Shown here: in pieces, positions 15,446 to 24,805 of the stretch
Numbering within the stretch: the stretch's first letter is position 1
Layout: each line of letters opens with the position of its first letter
NCBI GenBank assembly: GCA_965279085.1
Contig: OZ257149.1
Coordinates: 1,054,001-1,118,000, forward strand
Origin: UBA7672 sp965279085
GTDB lineage: Bacteria > Pseudomonadota > Alphaproteobacteria > Caulobacterales > Hyphomonadaceae
Direction: 5' to 3'
Length of the DNA stretch: 64,000 bases
The notes under the pieces: generated by a model
Databases searched by the model: none
What the model was told of the DNA's origin: nothing
Seen by the model: the letters and a program-made list of their open reading frames with translations, nothing else
Made by a program: the position numbers and the translations under genes

Positions 15446-17044
15446 TCAGGCGAACGGCCTCATCGGCTCGGCCTTGTGCTCGGCATAGACGGTGTTGTCG
15501 TCGCTCTCGACCATCCGCACTTCATAGCCCCACAGGTCGGCCAGGTGCTGAAGCACGCGATCCGCGTCCTTCTCTTCCAGCGTCACGCCATCGACCACAT
15601 GGTGCCGCAGCTCCAGCCTGCGGTCGCCCGTGAGGTCGACGTCGACAACCTGGATGTCTGCATCCCGCCGCGCCACGTCATACTGCCGCGCCAGCGCTCG
15701 CCGCACATCGCGATAGCCGCGCTCGTCATGGATGGCGGCGACCTCCATCGCGTCCTCGTCATGATCGTCGACAAGCTGGAACAGGCCCATCTTCCGGATG
15801 ACGTGCGGCGACAGGTATTGCGAGATGATGCTCTCGTCCCTGAAGTTCGCCCAGATCTCCTTCAGCGTGCCATACGCATCGCCATTGCCCGCGATGTCGG
15901 GGAACCACGAACGATCCTCGTCCGTTGGCGTCGCCGTGATGCGCTCGATGTCCTGCATCATCGCAAAGCCAAGCGCATATGGGTTGATTCCGGAATAGCG
16001 TCGGTCGTCGAACTCCGGCTGCATCACCACGCTGGTGTGCGAATGCAGGAATTCTAGATACGCGCCGTCGTTGATTTTTCCCTGCTCGTGCAGGCGCGTC
16101 ATGATGCGGTGGTGCGTGTAGCAGGCGCAGCCCTCGTTCATCATCTTGGTCTGGCGCTGCGGATAGAAGTACTGCGCGATGAGACGGATGATCCGCAGGA
16201 TCTCGCGCTGCCACCCCTGCAGTCGTGGCGCAGTCTTCTCGAGGAAGTAGAGAATGTTTTCTTCCGGTAGCTTCAGGATGGCCTTGCGGCGGTCCTCCTC
16301 CATCTTCTTCTTGGTCGCCGGCTTCTTGCCCTTGCCCTGCGGCACCGTCCGCCAGAGATCGTTGAACAGAGCCTCGCCATGCGCCCGGCGTTCCCGTTCG
16401 CGCAACTCTTCCGTGCGCAGGTCCATCGAGCGCTTGCCGGGATAGCGGTGAATGCCGTGGCTCTGCAGCGCATGCGCCGCATCGATCAGCCGCTCGACAC
16501 TCTCGACGCCATAACGCTCCTCGCACTTGGCGATGAAACTCTTGGCAAAGGACAGATAGTCCGCAATGCCGCTCGCATCCGTCCACTGCTTGAACACATA
16601 GTTGTTCTTGAAGAAGTGGTTGTGCCCCATCGCCGCGTGCGCCAGCACCAGCGTCTGCATCGTCGCGGAGTTCTCCTCCATGATGTAGCAGATGCACGGG
16701 TCGGAATTGATGACGATCTCATAGGCCAGGCCCTGCCAGCCCTTGTTGTACATCATCTGGTTGCGGGCGAAGTCCTTGCCGAAGCTCCAGTGCTTGTAGA
16801 ACAGCGGCATGCCGACGCTGGAATAAGCATCCAGCATCTGCTCCGACGTGATCACCTCGATCTGCGTGCGATACGGGTCGAGCCCCATCTCGCCCTCGCC
16901 GACCTGACGCACGGCCTCGAAGATCTTCCCCAGGGTCTCGAAATTCCAGTCCGGCCCCGCAAACAGCAGGTTCGACGATACCGGCGCGGGCGGCGCGACG
17001 ATGCGCGATTTCCGCTTGCGAGCTGTGACAGCTTCATCGGTCAT
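15446..17044 (-). CDS. SpoVR family protein (YcgB-like)
   Basis: A 532-residue protein of the SpoVR/YcgB family. Characteristic stretches include GPDWNFETLGKIFE near the start, the repeated H/N-rich segments MGHNHFFKNNYVF and MNEGCACYTHH, and INPYALGFAMM. The biochemical activity is unknown. In enterobacteria the gene belongs to the RpoS-type stationary-phase and stress regulon with yeaG and yeaH. Here it starts 1 nt after the stop of the yeaH-like gene, completing the same trio in the order prkA-yeaH-spoVR. Confidence 0.93.
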   Translation of the reverse strand: MTDEAVTARKRKSRIVAPPAPVSSNLLFAGPDWNFETLGKIFEAVRQVGEGEMGLDPYRTQIEVITSEQMLDAYSSVGMPLFYKHWSFGKDFARNQMMYNKGWQGLAYEIVINSDPCICYIMEENSATMQTLVLAHAAMGHNHFFKNNYVFKQWTDASGIADYLSFAKSFIAKCEERYGVESVERLIDAAHALQSHGIHRYPGKRSMDLRTEELRERERRAHGEALFNDLWRTVPQGKGKKPATKKKMEEDRRKAILKLPEENILYFLEKTAPRLQGWQREILRIIRLIAQYFYPQRQTKMMNEGCACYTHHRIMTRLHEQGKINDGAYLEFLHSHTSVVMQPEFDDRRYSGINPYALGFAMMQDIERITATPTDEDRSWFPDIAGNGDAYGTLKEIWANFRDESIISQYLSPHVIRKMGLFQLVDDHDEDAMEVAAIHDERGYRDVRRALARQYDVARRDADIQVVDVDLTGDRRLELRHHVVDGVTLEEKDADRVLQHLADLWGYEVRMVESDDNTVYAEHKAEPMRPFA

Positions 17045-17045
17045 G

Positions 17046-18326
17046 TCATGCCTCCGCCGCCGCCCCGCCCTTGGCGAACAGCTCACGGAATACCGGAAAG
17101 ATGTCCCTGCGATGGCTTACCTTGCGCATCGCCAGCGTCGGCTCGGCGCCCGCCACCAACTCGTACGCTTTCCACAACGAAGAAGCGTCCCCGCCCCCAT
17201 CGTCCTTTGCGTGCCCGACTTCCAGATACGCGTAGTACTGGCACATCGGCAGGATCACGGATTTCAGCAGGTTGATCGTGTTGGCATTATCCATCGGCAG
17301 GTTGTCGCCATCCGACGCCTGCGCTCCGTAGATGTTCCATTGGTCGGCCGGATAGCGATCCTGGACGACCCGCGCCATCTCTTCCAGCGCGGTCGACACC
17401 ACCGTCCCGCCGCTCTCGCGCGAGTGGAAAAAGGTCTCTTCGTCGACCTCCTTCGCCTCATGCGTATGCCGGATGAACACCACGTCCACGCGCTTGTAGC
17501 GCCGCTTCAGGAACAGGTAGAGCAGCGAATAGAACCGCTTGGCGAGGTCCTTCATGTGCTCGTCCATCGAGCCGGACACGTCCATCAGGCAGAACATTAC
17601 CGCCCGTGCGACGGGCCTTGGAACCTGCTCGAACCGGCGATAGCGCACGTCGATCGGATCGATGAAAGGCACCAGCCGCATCTTGCGCTGCTTCTTCGCC
17701 AGATCCTCGCGAAGTTCAGCAACCCTCTCGTCATGCCCGCCCTCATCATCGAGCCGGGCGATCTCCGCCTCCAGCGCAGCAACTTCCTCGGGCTTGGGCC
17801 GGCGCAGCGCCGTCCGACGCGACAGCGAATTGCGCATCGTCCGCTGCACTGACAGCGCCGCCGGCGGTCCCGACGAGCGATAACCGGCCCGCACCGGCTG
17901 CGTCTCCTCGACGCCCATCACCTGACGCTTGGCGAGGTCCGGCAGCTCCAGATCTTCCAGAAAGAGATCGAGGAATTCCTCTTCCGACAGGGCAAACCGG
18001 AAATCGTCTTCCCCCTCGCCGCCATCGGACGCTCCGGACCTGCCGCCCTCTTCTTCAGGTCGATCGATCGTGTCGCCTTGCACGTATTTCTTGTTGCCGG
18101 GCAGCACGTACTCGCGCTTCCCGCCCTGCGAGCCTTTCCGCAGGATCGGTTCGCGCACGCTGTCGGCGGGAACGGTGATGTCCCCGCCCTTCTCGACATC
18201 CTTGATTGAGCGTTTCGCGGAAGCTTCGCGCACAGCCCGTCGCACCAGCGCGCGGGCCCGCCTTATGAAGCGCTGACGGTTCGCCAGCGATTTGCCCCCC
18301 TCTCGACGACGGTCGATGATGTTCAT
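17046..18326 (-). CDS. DUF444 family protein (YeaH/YhbH-like)
   Basis: A 426-residue protein. The N-terminus is basic and opens MNIIDRRREGGKSLANRQRF, the usual DUF444 start. Acidic low-complexity sequence follows (about 87-125). A von Willebrand-A-like domain carries the MIDAS signature DVSGSMDEH (249-257). VWA proteins paired with AAA+ or kinase partners usually act as metal-dependent adaptors. The partner here is the adjacent PrkA, whose stop lies 10 nt upstream. The SpoVR-like gene follows 1 nt downstream. Confidence 0.93.
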   Translation of the reverse strand: MNIIDRRREGGKSLANRQRFIRRARALVRRAVREASAKRSIKDVEKGGDITVPADSVREPILRKGSQGGKREYVLPGNKKYVQGDTIDRPEEEGGRSGASDGGEGEDDFRFALSEEEFLDLFLEDLELPDLAKRQVMGVEETQPVRAGYRSSGPPAALSVQRTMRNSLSRRTALRRPKPEEVAALEAEIARLDDEGGHDERVAELREDLAKKQRKMRLVPFIDPIDVRYRRFEQVPRPVARAVMFCLMDVSGSMDEHMKDLAKRFYSLLYLFLKRRYKRVDVVFIRHTHEAKEVDEETFFHSRESGGTVVSTALEEMARVVQDRYPADQWNIYGAQASDGDNLPMDNANTINLLKSVILPMCQYYAYLEVGHAKDDGGGDASSLWKAYELVAGAEPTLAMRKVSHRRDIFPVFRELFAKGGAAAEA

Positions 18327-18336
18327 GCGGGGCTTT

Positions 18337-20277
18337 CTAGCTGGCCTGCTTCACCCGCATGTACCACTCGACCAGACGGCGCACCTGCCGCTCGGTATAG
18401 CCCCGCTCCACCATGCGCTGAACGAACTCGTCGTGCTTCTTCTCGCTCTCGGAGTCCTTCTTCGACCCGAACGAGATCACCGGCAGCAGATCCTCGACCT
18501 GGCTGAACATCCGCCGCTCGATCACTTCGCGGATCTTCTCGTAGCTGGTCCACGAGGGATTGCGGCCCTTGTTGTTGGCGCGGGCGCGCAGCGTGAACTT
18601 CACCACCTCGTTCCGGAAGTCTTTCGGATTGGCGATGCCTGCCGGCTTCTCGATCTTCGACAGCTCCTGGTTCAGCAACTCACGATCAAGCAGCTGACCG
18701 GTATCGGGATCCTTGAAGTCCTGATCCTCGATCCACGCATCGGCATAGTCGACATACCGGTCGAACAGGTTCTGGCCGTAGTCGTGATAGCTCTCCAGAT
18801 ACGCCTTCTGGATCTCGTGGCCGATGAACTCCGCATAGCGCGGCGCCAGGTCGGCCTTGATGAATTCCAGGTACGCCCCCTCGATATCGTCCGGATACTG
18901 CTCGCGCTTGATCGCCTGCTCCAGCACGTACATCAGGTGCACCGGATCGGCCGCGACTTCCTCGGTGTCATGGTTGAACGTCGCTGAAAGCGCCTTGAAG
19001 GCGAAGCGGGTCGAGATGCCCTCCATGCCCTCGTCCACGCCCGCCGCGTCACGATATTCCTGCAGCGTCCGCGCCTTGGGATCGACTTCCTTGAGGCTTT
19101 CCCCGTCATAGACCCGCATCTTGGCGAACAGGTTTGAGTTCTCGTGCGGCTTCAGGCGCGACAGCACCGAGAACCGTGCCAGCATCTCCAGCGTGCCCGG
19201 CGCCAAAGGCGCCGAAGCCAGCTCCGACCCGCGCACCAGCTTCTCGTAGATCTTGGTCTCTTCCGTCACGCGCAGCGCATACGGCACCTTGATCACATAG
19301 ATACGGTCGATGAAGGCCTCGTTGGTCTTGTTGTTCTTGAAGGCCCGCCACTCGCTCTCGTTCGAGTGCGCCAGCACGATGCCCGTGAACGGGATCGAGC
19401 CGATATTCTCGGAGCCCGCGTAATTCCCCTCCTGCGTCGCCGTCAGCAGGGGGTGCAGCATCTTGATCGGCGCTTTGAACATCTCGACGAATTCGAGAAC
19501 GCCCTGGTTCGCCCGGTTGAGACCACCCGAATAGGAATAGCTGTCCGGGTCCGACTGCGAGTGCAGCTCGAGCTTCCGGATATCCACCTTGCCGACCAGC
19601 GAGGAAACGTCCTGGTTGTTCTCGTCGCCCGGCTCTGTCTTGGCCACGCCGATCTGACGCAACCGCGATGGCTTAACCTTCGCCACGCGGAACTTCGTGA
19701 TGTCGCCACCGAACTCGTCCAGCCGCTTCAGCGCCCACGGGCTCATCAGCCCCGTCAGCCGGCGGCGCGGAATGTTGTAGTCCTTCTGCAGCTGCTCAGC
19801 CTGCGTATCAGGGTCAAACAGCGCCAGCGGGCTCTCGAACACGGGCGAGAGATCGTTGCCCGCCTTCAGCACATAGATCGGCTGGTCTTCCATCAGCGCC
19901 TTGATGCGCTCGGCCAGCGAGGACTTGCCGCCGCCAACCGGCCCAAGCAGGTAGAGAATCTGCTTCCTCTCCTCGAGCCCCTGCGCGCCCTGCCGGAAGA
20001 AGGCGACGATCCGTTCGATCGTCTCTTCCATCCCGTAGAACTCGGAGAAACGCGGATAGGCGCGGATCGTCCGGTTCGAGTGGATCCGGCCGAGCCGTGA
20101 ATCCTTCGATGTGTCGATCATCTCAGGCTCGCCGATCGCGGCCAGCAGCCGCTCGTGTGGACCCGCATACATCAGCGGGTCCTTCCGGCAGCCTTCCAGG
20201 AATTCCTGAATGGTCATCACCGTCTCGCGACGGTTCTCGAAGGTCTTGGTGTAGCTGTCGAACAAGTCGCGCGACAT
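18337..20277 (-). CDS. prkA: PrkA family serine protein kinase (YeaG-like)
   Basis: A 646-residue protein with an N-terminal AAA+ module (Walker A GPVGGGKSS, 112-120) and the C-terminal PrkA kinase-like domain. PrkA/YeaG is expressed under nutrient stress and sporulation; both kinase and AAA protease activities have been reported in the family. The ATG at MSRDLFDSYTKTFENRRE is chosen because the family begins there and GGGAG precedes it. It is the first gene of a three-gene leftward operon; the long upstream gap should contain its promoter. Confidence 0.94.
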   Translation of the reverse strand: MSRDLFDSYTKTFENRRETVMTIQEFLEGCRKDPLMYAGPHERLLAAIGEPEMIDTSKDSRLGRIHSNRTIRAYPRFSEFYGMEETIERIVAFFRQGAQGLEERKQILYLLGPVGGGKSSLAERIKALMEDQPIYVLKAGNDLSPVFESPLALFDPDTQAEQLQKDYNIPRRRLTGLMSPWALKRLDEFGGDITKFRVAKVKPSRLRQIGVAKTEPGDENNQDVSSLVGKVDIRKLELHSQSDPDSYSYSGGLNRANQGVLEFVEMFKAPIKMLHPLLTATQEGNYAGSENIGSIPFTGIVLAHSNESEWRAFKNNKTNEAFIDRIYVIKVPYALRVTEETKIYEKLVRGSELASAPLAPGTLEMLARFSVLSRLKPHENSNLFAKMRVYDGESLKEVDPKARTLQEYRDAAGVDEGMEGISTRFAFKALSATFNHDTEEVAADPVHLMYVLEQAIKREQYPDDIEGAYLEFIKADLAPRYAEFIGHEIQKAYLESYHDYGQNLFDRYVDYADAWIEDQDFKDPDTGQLLDRELLNQELSKIEKPAGIANPKDFRNEVVKFTLRARANNKGRNPSWTSYEKIREVIERRMFSQVEDLLPVISFGSKKDSESEKKHDEFVQRMVERGYTERQVRRLVEWYMRVKQAS

Positions 20278-20848
20278 CGTAGCTCCCATTCCGAAAGCAG
20301 CACGATCTAAAGGCACGTCCTGAAGGGCCAGTCGCATCGGCCTGCTGTTTAGCCGAGCGTGCGCCTCTCAGGTTGCACCTGGCCGGTGAAGCGTGTGCCA
20401 CGTAGCGGGTCTGCGGCTGACGCTTCCCGGTGGTGCGTTGAGGAAGCCTCTCCTCAAATGTCGGCGCCGGTTGGACGAATGGAAGAGGGATGACTGCTCA
20501 ACCCGCCCCGGCGCTATGAATCAGAATACTAGAAGAATCCGTCTGTTGAACCAGCCTTGGCAACATTTGATGGAGCAGTTTCAGCATCCATCGCCTCAAG
20601 TGATACATGAGTCACACCACCTGCGATGTGAACGTGCAGTCTCGTCACTTTCCCGCCTTTTGCTTGAGCAAACGCAGGAGCGCAGTCTCGCCACGGGTCA
20701 ATCCTGCCCTTTGCTGCCCCGCGGCTGAGCCCGGAATGAAGCTGTGGCGCTCAATATGTGTGAGTGCTGGCGCCGGGTGCATCCGCCGTCTGGACTTCAC
20801 AAGCCGCCACATTAGCATCGCCCCGTTCGGTGTGGGGACCCCTGAATC
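20278..20848. other. Divergent intergenic region without a supported gene
   Basis: About 570 nt between the prkA start (leftward) and the next exported protein (rightward). No reading frame here has family resemblance or a convincing ribosome-binding site. It presumably holds both promoters and possibly an untranslated leader. No clear repeats or RNA structures were seen. Confidence 0.5.
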
Positions 20849-21595
20849 ATGAAGCCTTCGCGACTGCCCGCCGTGTCGTCCCTTTCGCTTGCGACGGCAC
20901 TTTTCCTGTCGCACTCGCCGTCCTCCTTCGCCCAATCGCCGGACTGGGTGCCCCGCTGCAGGCTTCCGCTTGCCGACTCCTCCAAGCCGGAGAACGGCAA
21001 CTACTTCTTCCAGACGCGCGGCAAGGCCGCGGGAGCTGTGGCCCGCGCAAACTTCGACTACAATTCCGAAGTCTCCGCCCGCACCGCAATCTACCCCACC
21101 AGCGCCAAGGACCTGCTCAACCCGTACTCGAACGTGTCGGTCAGCATCGGCTATGTCGCGCCAGGCGACGGCAAGACGGCGCCCACGGTCGGGCACATCA
21201 GCTTCCGGGCCATCGGGAAGGAATTCAAGGCGATCCCCGGCGGGACAATCTCGATCAGAGTGAAGGTCGACCAGACGGTCTTCGGACCGTTCGAATCCCC
21301 GCCGCAAACCTCCGGCATGTATTCCGTCTGGCTCGACACCGCCGAGACTGACGGCGACAGCAAGCCGCCCGTCCTCGCCCCGGCGGACTTCTCCCGACTG
21401 GCCAAGGCCATCGATGCCGCCAAGACGGTGGATGTTGCCCTCGTCCGCGATGGCGAGGCCATCGTCACCGCCGTGATCGAAGTGCCGCAACGCAACGCCT
21501 GGCGCGACGGGCTTGCCGCCTGGGCTGCGAAGACAATGCCAGGCGTTTCCGGCGCGGCAACCAACTGCTCGGGCGGAGGCGAGGTTCTGCAATAG
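20849..21595 (+). CDS. Exported hypothetical protein
   Basis: A 248-residue protein with a clear Sec signal peptide (about residues 1-29, ending SSFAQ). The mature part has a few aromatic-rich beta-like stretches (VSVSIGYVAPGDG) and two cysteines, one near each end of the mature chain (CRLPL; NCSGGG), which could form a disulfide in the periplasm. No known family is recognised. It is transcribed away from the prkA operon and converges with the hemerythrin gene 6 nt after its stop, with no visible terminator. Confidence 0.7.
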   Translation: MKPSRLPAVSSLSLATALFLSHSPSSFAQSPDWVPRCRLPLADSSKPENGNYFFQTRGKAAGAVARANFDYNSEVSARTAIYPTSAKDLLNPYSNVSVSIGYVAPGDGKTAPTVGHISFRAIGKEFKAIPGGTISIRVKVDQTVFGPFESPPQTSGMYSVWLDTAETDGDSKPPVLAPADFSRLAKAIDAAKTVDVALVRDGEAIVTAVIEVPQRNAWRDGLAAWAAKTMPGVSGAATNCSGGGEVLQ

Positions 21596-21601
21596 CAGCG
21601 C

Positions 21602-22063
21602 CTACGCCAGCTCGCCGAGCAGTTCCTTCTTGCGCGCCAGCATCTTCTCGCCGAGCTCCTGCAGCTCCTTGTGTCCGATCAGCTCGCGCACTTTCGGAAA
21701 CGTCTGCTCTTCCTCCTCCTTCAGATGGTGGAAGATGTAGTCCTTCAGCACCTTCAGCTGACCGGTATGCCCGATGCTCGAAGTGTCGCTCTTGTGTAGG
21801 TCCGGGATCACCTTTTTGTCGCAAGCGCGATGCTCCTCGATGCCCTCGGCCACCATGCGCGCATCCTCGATATCGTCGGATGCATCTAGGAAGGCCGGAT
21901 AGAACAACTCCTCCTCGATCGTGGTGTGAGCCTTCAGCTCCGCCTCAAGACGCTTGAGCAGCGCCTTGCGCCGCTCCACGGCCTTTTCGGTCGTCTCGGA
22001 CAGCTCCTTGGAGAGCTTCCGCAACAGGTTATGGTCTTCGCGAAGAAGGGTGATCGCGTCCAA
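21602..22063 (-). CDS. Hemerythrin HHE domain protein
   Basis: A 153-residue four-helix-bundle protein. The metal-ligand pattern is H11 (REDHNLL), H46 and E50 (HTTIEEELFYP), H78 (EEHRA), and H112/H113 with E117 (HHLKEEEEQTFP). Such single-domain proteins carry a di-iron site that binds oxygen or NO, or senses iron and redox state. No partner gene is obvious nearby; a small hypothetical gene lies 25 nt upstream on the same strand and may be co-transcribed. Confidence 0.9.
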   Translation of the reverse strand: MDAITLLREDHNLLRKLSKELSETTEKAVERRKALLKRLEAELKAHTTIEEELFYPAFLDASDDIEDARMVAEGIEEHRACDKKVIPDLHKSDTSSIGHTGQLKVLKDYIFHHLKEEEEQTFPKVRELIGHKELQELGEKMLARKKELLGELA

Positions 22064-22088
22064 ATCGGCCTCCAGTGGCTATGGGGGT

Positions 22089-22334
22089 CTAGTGGTGCTT
22101 GTGCCGGCGCAGGTCGAACCGCCACACGTGATGGGCGTGGTCGTCATAATCCCCCTGCCATCGCAGCTCGCCGCCCGGCGCCTTTGTCGCGTCCGGATCT
22201 GGCGTCTTGGGGCCCCAGCCGGTGAAGCCGTGGGGGAACCCATCGGTCCAGTTCGAGGTGTGGGGTTCGGGTGCAGCAAGATCGAACTTGCCGGGCTCGT
22301 AAGGCGTATGATCGGAATGGGTCCTGTCCGCCAT
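22089..22334 (-). CDS. Small conserved-looking hypothetical protein
   Basis: An 81-residue hydrophilic protein, rich in His, Asp, Pro and Trp, with DGFPHGFTGWGPKTPDPD in the middle and a His/Arg-rich C-terminus. The ATG is preceded by AAGGAG at good spacing, which supports translation and decides the start. No signal peptide, membrane segment or recognised domain. It sits just upstream of the hemerythrin gene on the same strand. Confidence 0.6.
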   Translation of the reverse strand: MADRTHSDHTPYEPGKFDLAAPEPHTSNWTDGFPHGFTGWGPKTPDPDATKAPGGELRWQGDYDDHAHHVWRFDLRRHKHH

Positions 22335-22511
22335 GATGCGCTCCTTGTTCAGACAGCAGCCGAGAAGCGGCATTCACCGCCGTAAGACGCTGCTGGGCTA
22401 GAAACGCACGAAACGGTTTTTGGTTACCGCATGAGTAATGGGCGCGAGCGCCGGAGTGTCCGGAATCCCAGCGTCGTGATACAAGTTGGTGGTCGAGGTT
22501 GGAGGACAGAC

Positions 22512-22895
22512 ATGAGAATCGCCGCCCTGGCTCTATGCTTCACCTTGCTCACGCCACCCGCACTTGCCCAAACGTCCGGCTGCAATGGGCAAGCGGAAAA
22601 GGCCACCGAGCCCTTCGTCCGGAACTTCCACCTCGCGGCCGCCTCGCTCGCGGCCAACAACTACCGGCTGGCGCTGACGCAGACCGACGCAGCCTTCCCA
22701 CACGCGCTCACGATCTCGCAGCTCCAGGCCGTGCTCACGATCAGGATGGAATCGCAGATCGCTATCAAGGACGACAGCGGACTGGCGCCGACGCTCCAAC
22801 AGCGGATCGCGCTCGGCTGCCTGCGCGACGACGAGGTCGATCTGTTGCCGAAGCTGCTGGACGAAGCGCAGCGAAGGCTGTCGGCAAGCGAATAG
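22512..22895 (+). CDS. Exported hypothetical protein
   Basis: A 127-residue protein with a signal peptide (MRIAALALCFTLLTPPALAQ) and a helical mature part. It has two cysteines: one just after cleavage (TSGCNG) and one at LGCLRDDE. GGAGG lies 7 nt before the ATG and excludes the longer in-frame start. No family is recognised. The gene is followed directly by tRNA-Arg on the other strand. Confidence 0.7.
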   Translation: MRIAALALCFTLLTPPALAQTSGCNGQAEKATEPFVRNFHLAAASLAANNYRLALTQTDAAFPHALTISQLQAVLTIRMESQIAIKDDSGLAPTLQQRIALGCLRDDEVDLLPKLLDEAQRRLSASE

Positions 22896-22908
22896 CTGCC
22901 TAGCCGCT

Positions 22909-22985
22909 GGCGATCCCGGCAGGACTTGAACCTGCAACCACCCGCTTAGAAGGCGGGTGCTCTATCCAGTTGAGCTACGGGATCG
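22909..22985 (-). tRNA. tRNA-Arg (anticodon UCU)
   Basis: On the minus strand a 77-nt cloverleaf starts GATCCCGTAGCTCAAC and has anticodon arm CCCGC-CTTCTAA-GCGGG and T-arm GGTTCAAGTCC. The acceptor stem closes with CGGGATC, discriminator G and an encoded CCA. It reads AGA codons, which should be rare in this GC-rich genome. Confidence 0.95.
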
Positions 22986-23032
22986 AAGCGCAGCAAAGCG
23001 CGTCTTAGGCGGGTTCCCCGATAGACGCCAGA

Positions 23033-23338
23033 CTAGTGGGTCCACTGCTTCCGGCGGCCAGCGGCGAAGTTGTCCGCATAGGCCTTGATCACGCGTCTGG
23101 GCTCGCGCGGCTCGGTCACCTGGAAGGAAATGCCCTGCCGCTTGGCGAACTCGATCGCTTCCTCGCGCGTCGCGAACGTCATGCGCACCTGCGTGTTGGT
23201 GTCGGCGTTCGAGATCCAGCCCATCAGCGGATCAACCGTGCGCGGCGTCTCGCTGTCGAACTCCAGCACCCAGTCCTGCGACTTGGCCGTGCCGGACTGC
23301 ATGGCGTTGCGGGCAGGGCGATAGATCTTCGCGAGCAT
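23033..23338 (-). CDS. NDUFS4-like accessory subunit of respiratory complex I
   Basis: A 101-residue protein starting MLAKIYRPARNAMQSG. It has WVLEFDSETPRTVDPLMGW in the middle and EEAIEFAKRQGI later, the pattern of the ETC complex I (NDUFS4/18 kDa) family. Alphaproteobacterial homologues bind the peripheral arm of NADH:ubiquinone oxidoreductase. AAGGAG sits in front of the chosen ATG. It stands alone here, beside tRNA-Arg and away from any nuo operon, which is usual for this gene. Confidence 0.88.
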   Translation of the reverse strand: MLAKIYRPARNAMQSGTAKSQDWVLEFDSETPRTVDPLMGWISNADTNTQVRMTFATREEAIEFAKRQGISFQVTEPREPRRVIKAYADNFAAGRRKQWTH

Positions 23339-23438
23339 CAGGCGACTCCTTGCCGGCCTCATCTGCCCGGAAAAGGATGAAAATTCAACTGCGCTGGAAG
23401 CCGCATTTGCACCCGCCTGCCGGCGCACGCCCAGTCGA

Positions 23439-23822
23439 CTAGGGTTGCTGGCGAAGGCTCAGGATATATGCCACGAGGTCCACCACTTCGTTCGCGGGGA
23501 ACAGGTAATGCGGCATTTTTGGATGAGAGGAGTTGAGCCACGTCGTTAGGCTCTCGGCCGTTGTTGCGGGGTTCTCGACGACGGACCGGAATGTCGGCGC
23601 CCCGGCGTAAATTGCGGGTCCGGACCCACCGATATCGTGACATTGCGCGCAGACCTGCCCAGCAATAGCCGCACCGCGATAAGCCGCCGCCGACGTCGCT
23701 GCTTCGGGCGCCGATGGCCCGTCGCCCGGGGCCGAGGGGGTGCAGGCAATCAGCGTAAGCACACAGCTCACCGCCGCCACGAGCAGGAACCACCGGGCTG
23801 AATGATGCATTGCGCGGGTCAC
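23439..23822 (-). CDS. Class I cytochrome c lipoprotein
   Basis: A 127-residue protein with one haem-binding CAQCH (58-62) and a distal methionine candidate M103 in PKMPHYLFP, followed by the DLVAYILSL helix typical of small c-type cytochromes. The N-terminus is hydrophobic and ends in LIAC (Cys27), so the protein is probably lipid-anchored on the periplasmic face. The GTG start is preceded by GGAGG with 5-nt spacing; an internal ATG four codons later is an alternative. It likely shuttles electrons to an oxidase; the partner is not in the window. Confidence 0.88.
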   Translation of the reverse strand: MTRAMHHSARWFLLVAAVSCVLTLIACTPSAPGDGPSAPEAATSAAAYRGAAIAGQVCAQCHDIGGSGPAIYAGAPTFRSVVENPATTAESLTTWLNSSHPKMPHYLFPANEVVDLVAYILSLRQQP

Positions 23823-23911
23823 ACAAACCTCCAGTCGCAGCCCCTGTTTTCAGCAGGACATGAAAATCCCCCGACCGGATTGACGCCGGTCAAGCGCCCG
23901 GGCGTTCGCGC

Positions 23912-24805
23912 CTACCGGTCCTCCAGCACGGCCGCAATGGTCCGCCGCGACAGGCGCACCAGCGTGGGGTTGGTCTCCAGATAATAGGCCAGCGCGATCA
24001 CCGCGATGGAAAGCGCCCAGCCCCGCCCGCGCGCCCAGGCATCCTCGTCCGGCTCGACAGCATCGCGGAAGACCCGCCTCGCCTCCGCCGGGAGGAAGGT
24101 CCACGCCGCCGTGTAGTCGACAGCTGGATCGCCCACGCCCAGCAGCCCGAAATCGATAACGGCCGTGAGCCTCCCACCCACCTGCAGCAGGTTGCCCTCA
24201 TGCAGGTCCGCATGGATCCACACCGGCTTGCCCGCGAACACCGGCACAGCCAGCGCCGTATCCCATGCCGCATGCAGCACGCGGACATCGTACTCCTCGC
24301 CCAGCGCGTCGATCGACTCGCGCACGCGTGCATCACGCGCGATCAGCGGCAGGCCGCGCCCACGCGTCGCCTCTCCCGCGGCGGGCCCGCCCGAAGCGTC
24401 GCACGCCTGCAGCGCCGTCACGAACCCGCCCAGCGACCGCGCAGCCTCGCGTATGTCGCACAGGCTTTCGGGTGGCGCCTTCTCGCCTTCGATCCACCCG
24501 TGCACGGCCCAGCGCCACGGAAAGCCTTCGCCCGCTTCGCCGCGCGCGAGCGGCGCCGGGATCGCGAGCGGCAACGGCGCCAGCTTCGGCAACCACGCAT
24601 GTTCCTTGTCGATCTGCTGCTCAGCGTAGTCGATACGCGGCAGACGCACGAACTTGTCGGCGCCGAGCCGGTAGATCGCGTTGTCCGTGCCTGCCGACTG
24701 CACGGGGACAAGCTCCTGCCCGGCCCATTGCAGGAATTGCTTATCGACCAGCCGACGCACCTGCTCCGCGCTGGCCATCACCTCGCCCTCATGCATCCGC
24801 GTCAT
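23912..24805 (-). CDS. Phosphotransferase of the aminoglycoside phosphotransferase (APH) fold
   Basis: A 297-residue kinase-like protein. It has a catalytic loop HADLHEGN (198-205) and a metal-binding IDFGLLGVGDPAVD (217-230). Family members phosphorylate aminoglycosides, homoserine, fructosamine or other small molecules, and many chromosomal ones have unknown substrates. Its ATG overlaps the stop of the CbiX-like gene by 4 nt, so the two are translationally coupled. Resistance cannot be inferred from the fold alone. Confidence 0.85.
   Translation of the reverse strand: MTRMHEGEVMASAEQVRRLVDKQFLQWAGQELVPVQSAGTDNAIYRLGADKFVRLPRIDYAEQQIDKEHAWLPKLAPLPLAIPAPLARGEAGEGFPWRWAVHGWIEGEKAPPESLCDIREAARSLGGFVTALQACDASGGPAAGEATRGRGLPLIARDARVRESIDALGEEYDVRVLHAAWDTALAVPVFAGKPVWIHADLHEGNLLQVGGRLTAVIDFGLLGVGDPAVDYTAAWTFLPAEARRVFRDAVEPDEDAWARGRGWALSIAVIALAYYLETNPTLVRLSRRTIAAVLEDR

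Noticed and set aside
20393..20728. Open frame of 111 codons upstream of the exported protein
   Set aside because: No good ribosome-binding site, no domain resemblance and mixed composition; it lies in a promoter gap.
23912..24805. Antibiotic-resistance gene (aminoglycoside phosphotransferase)
   Set aside because: Only the kinase fold is shared; the chromosomal context and sequence give no support for resistance.
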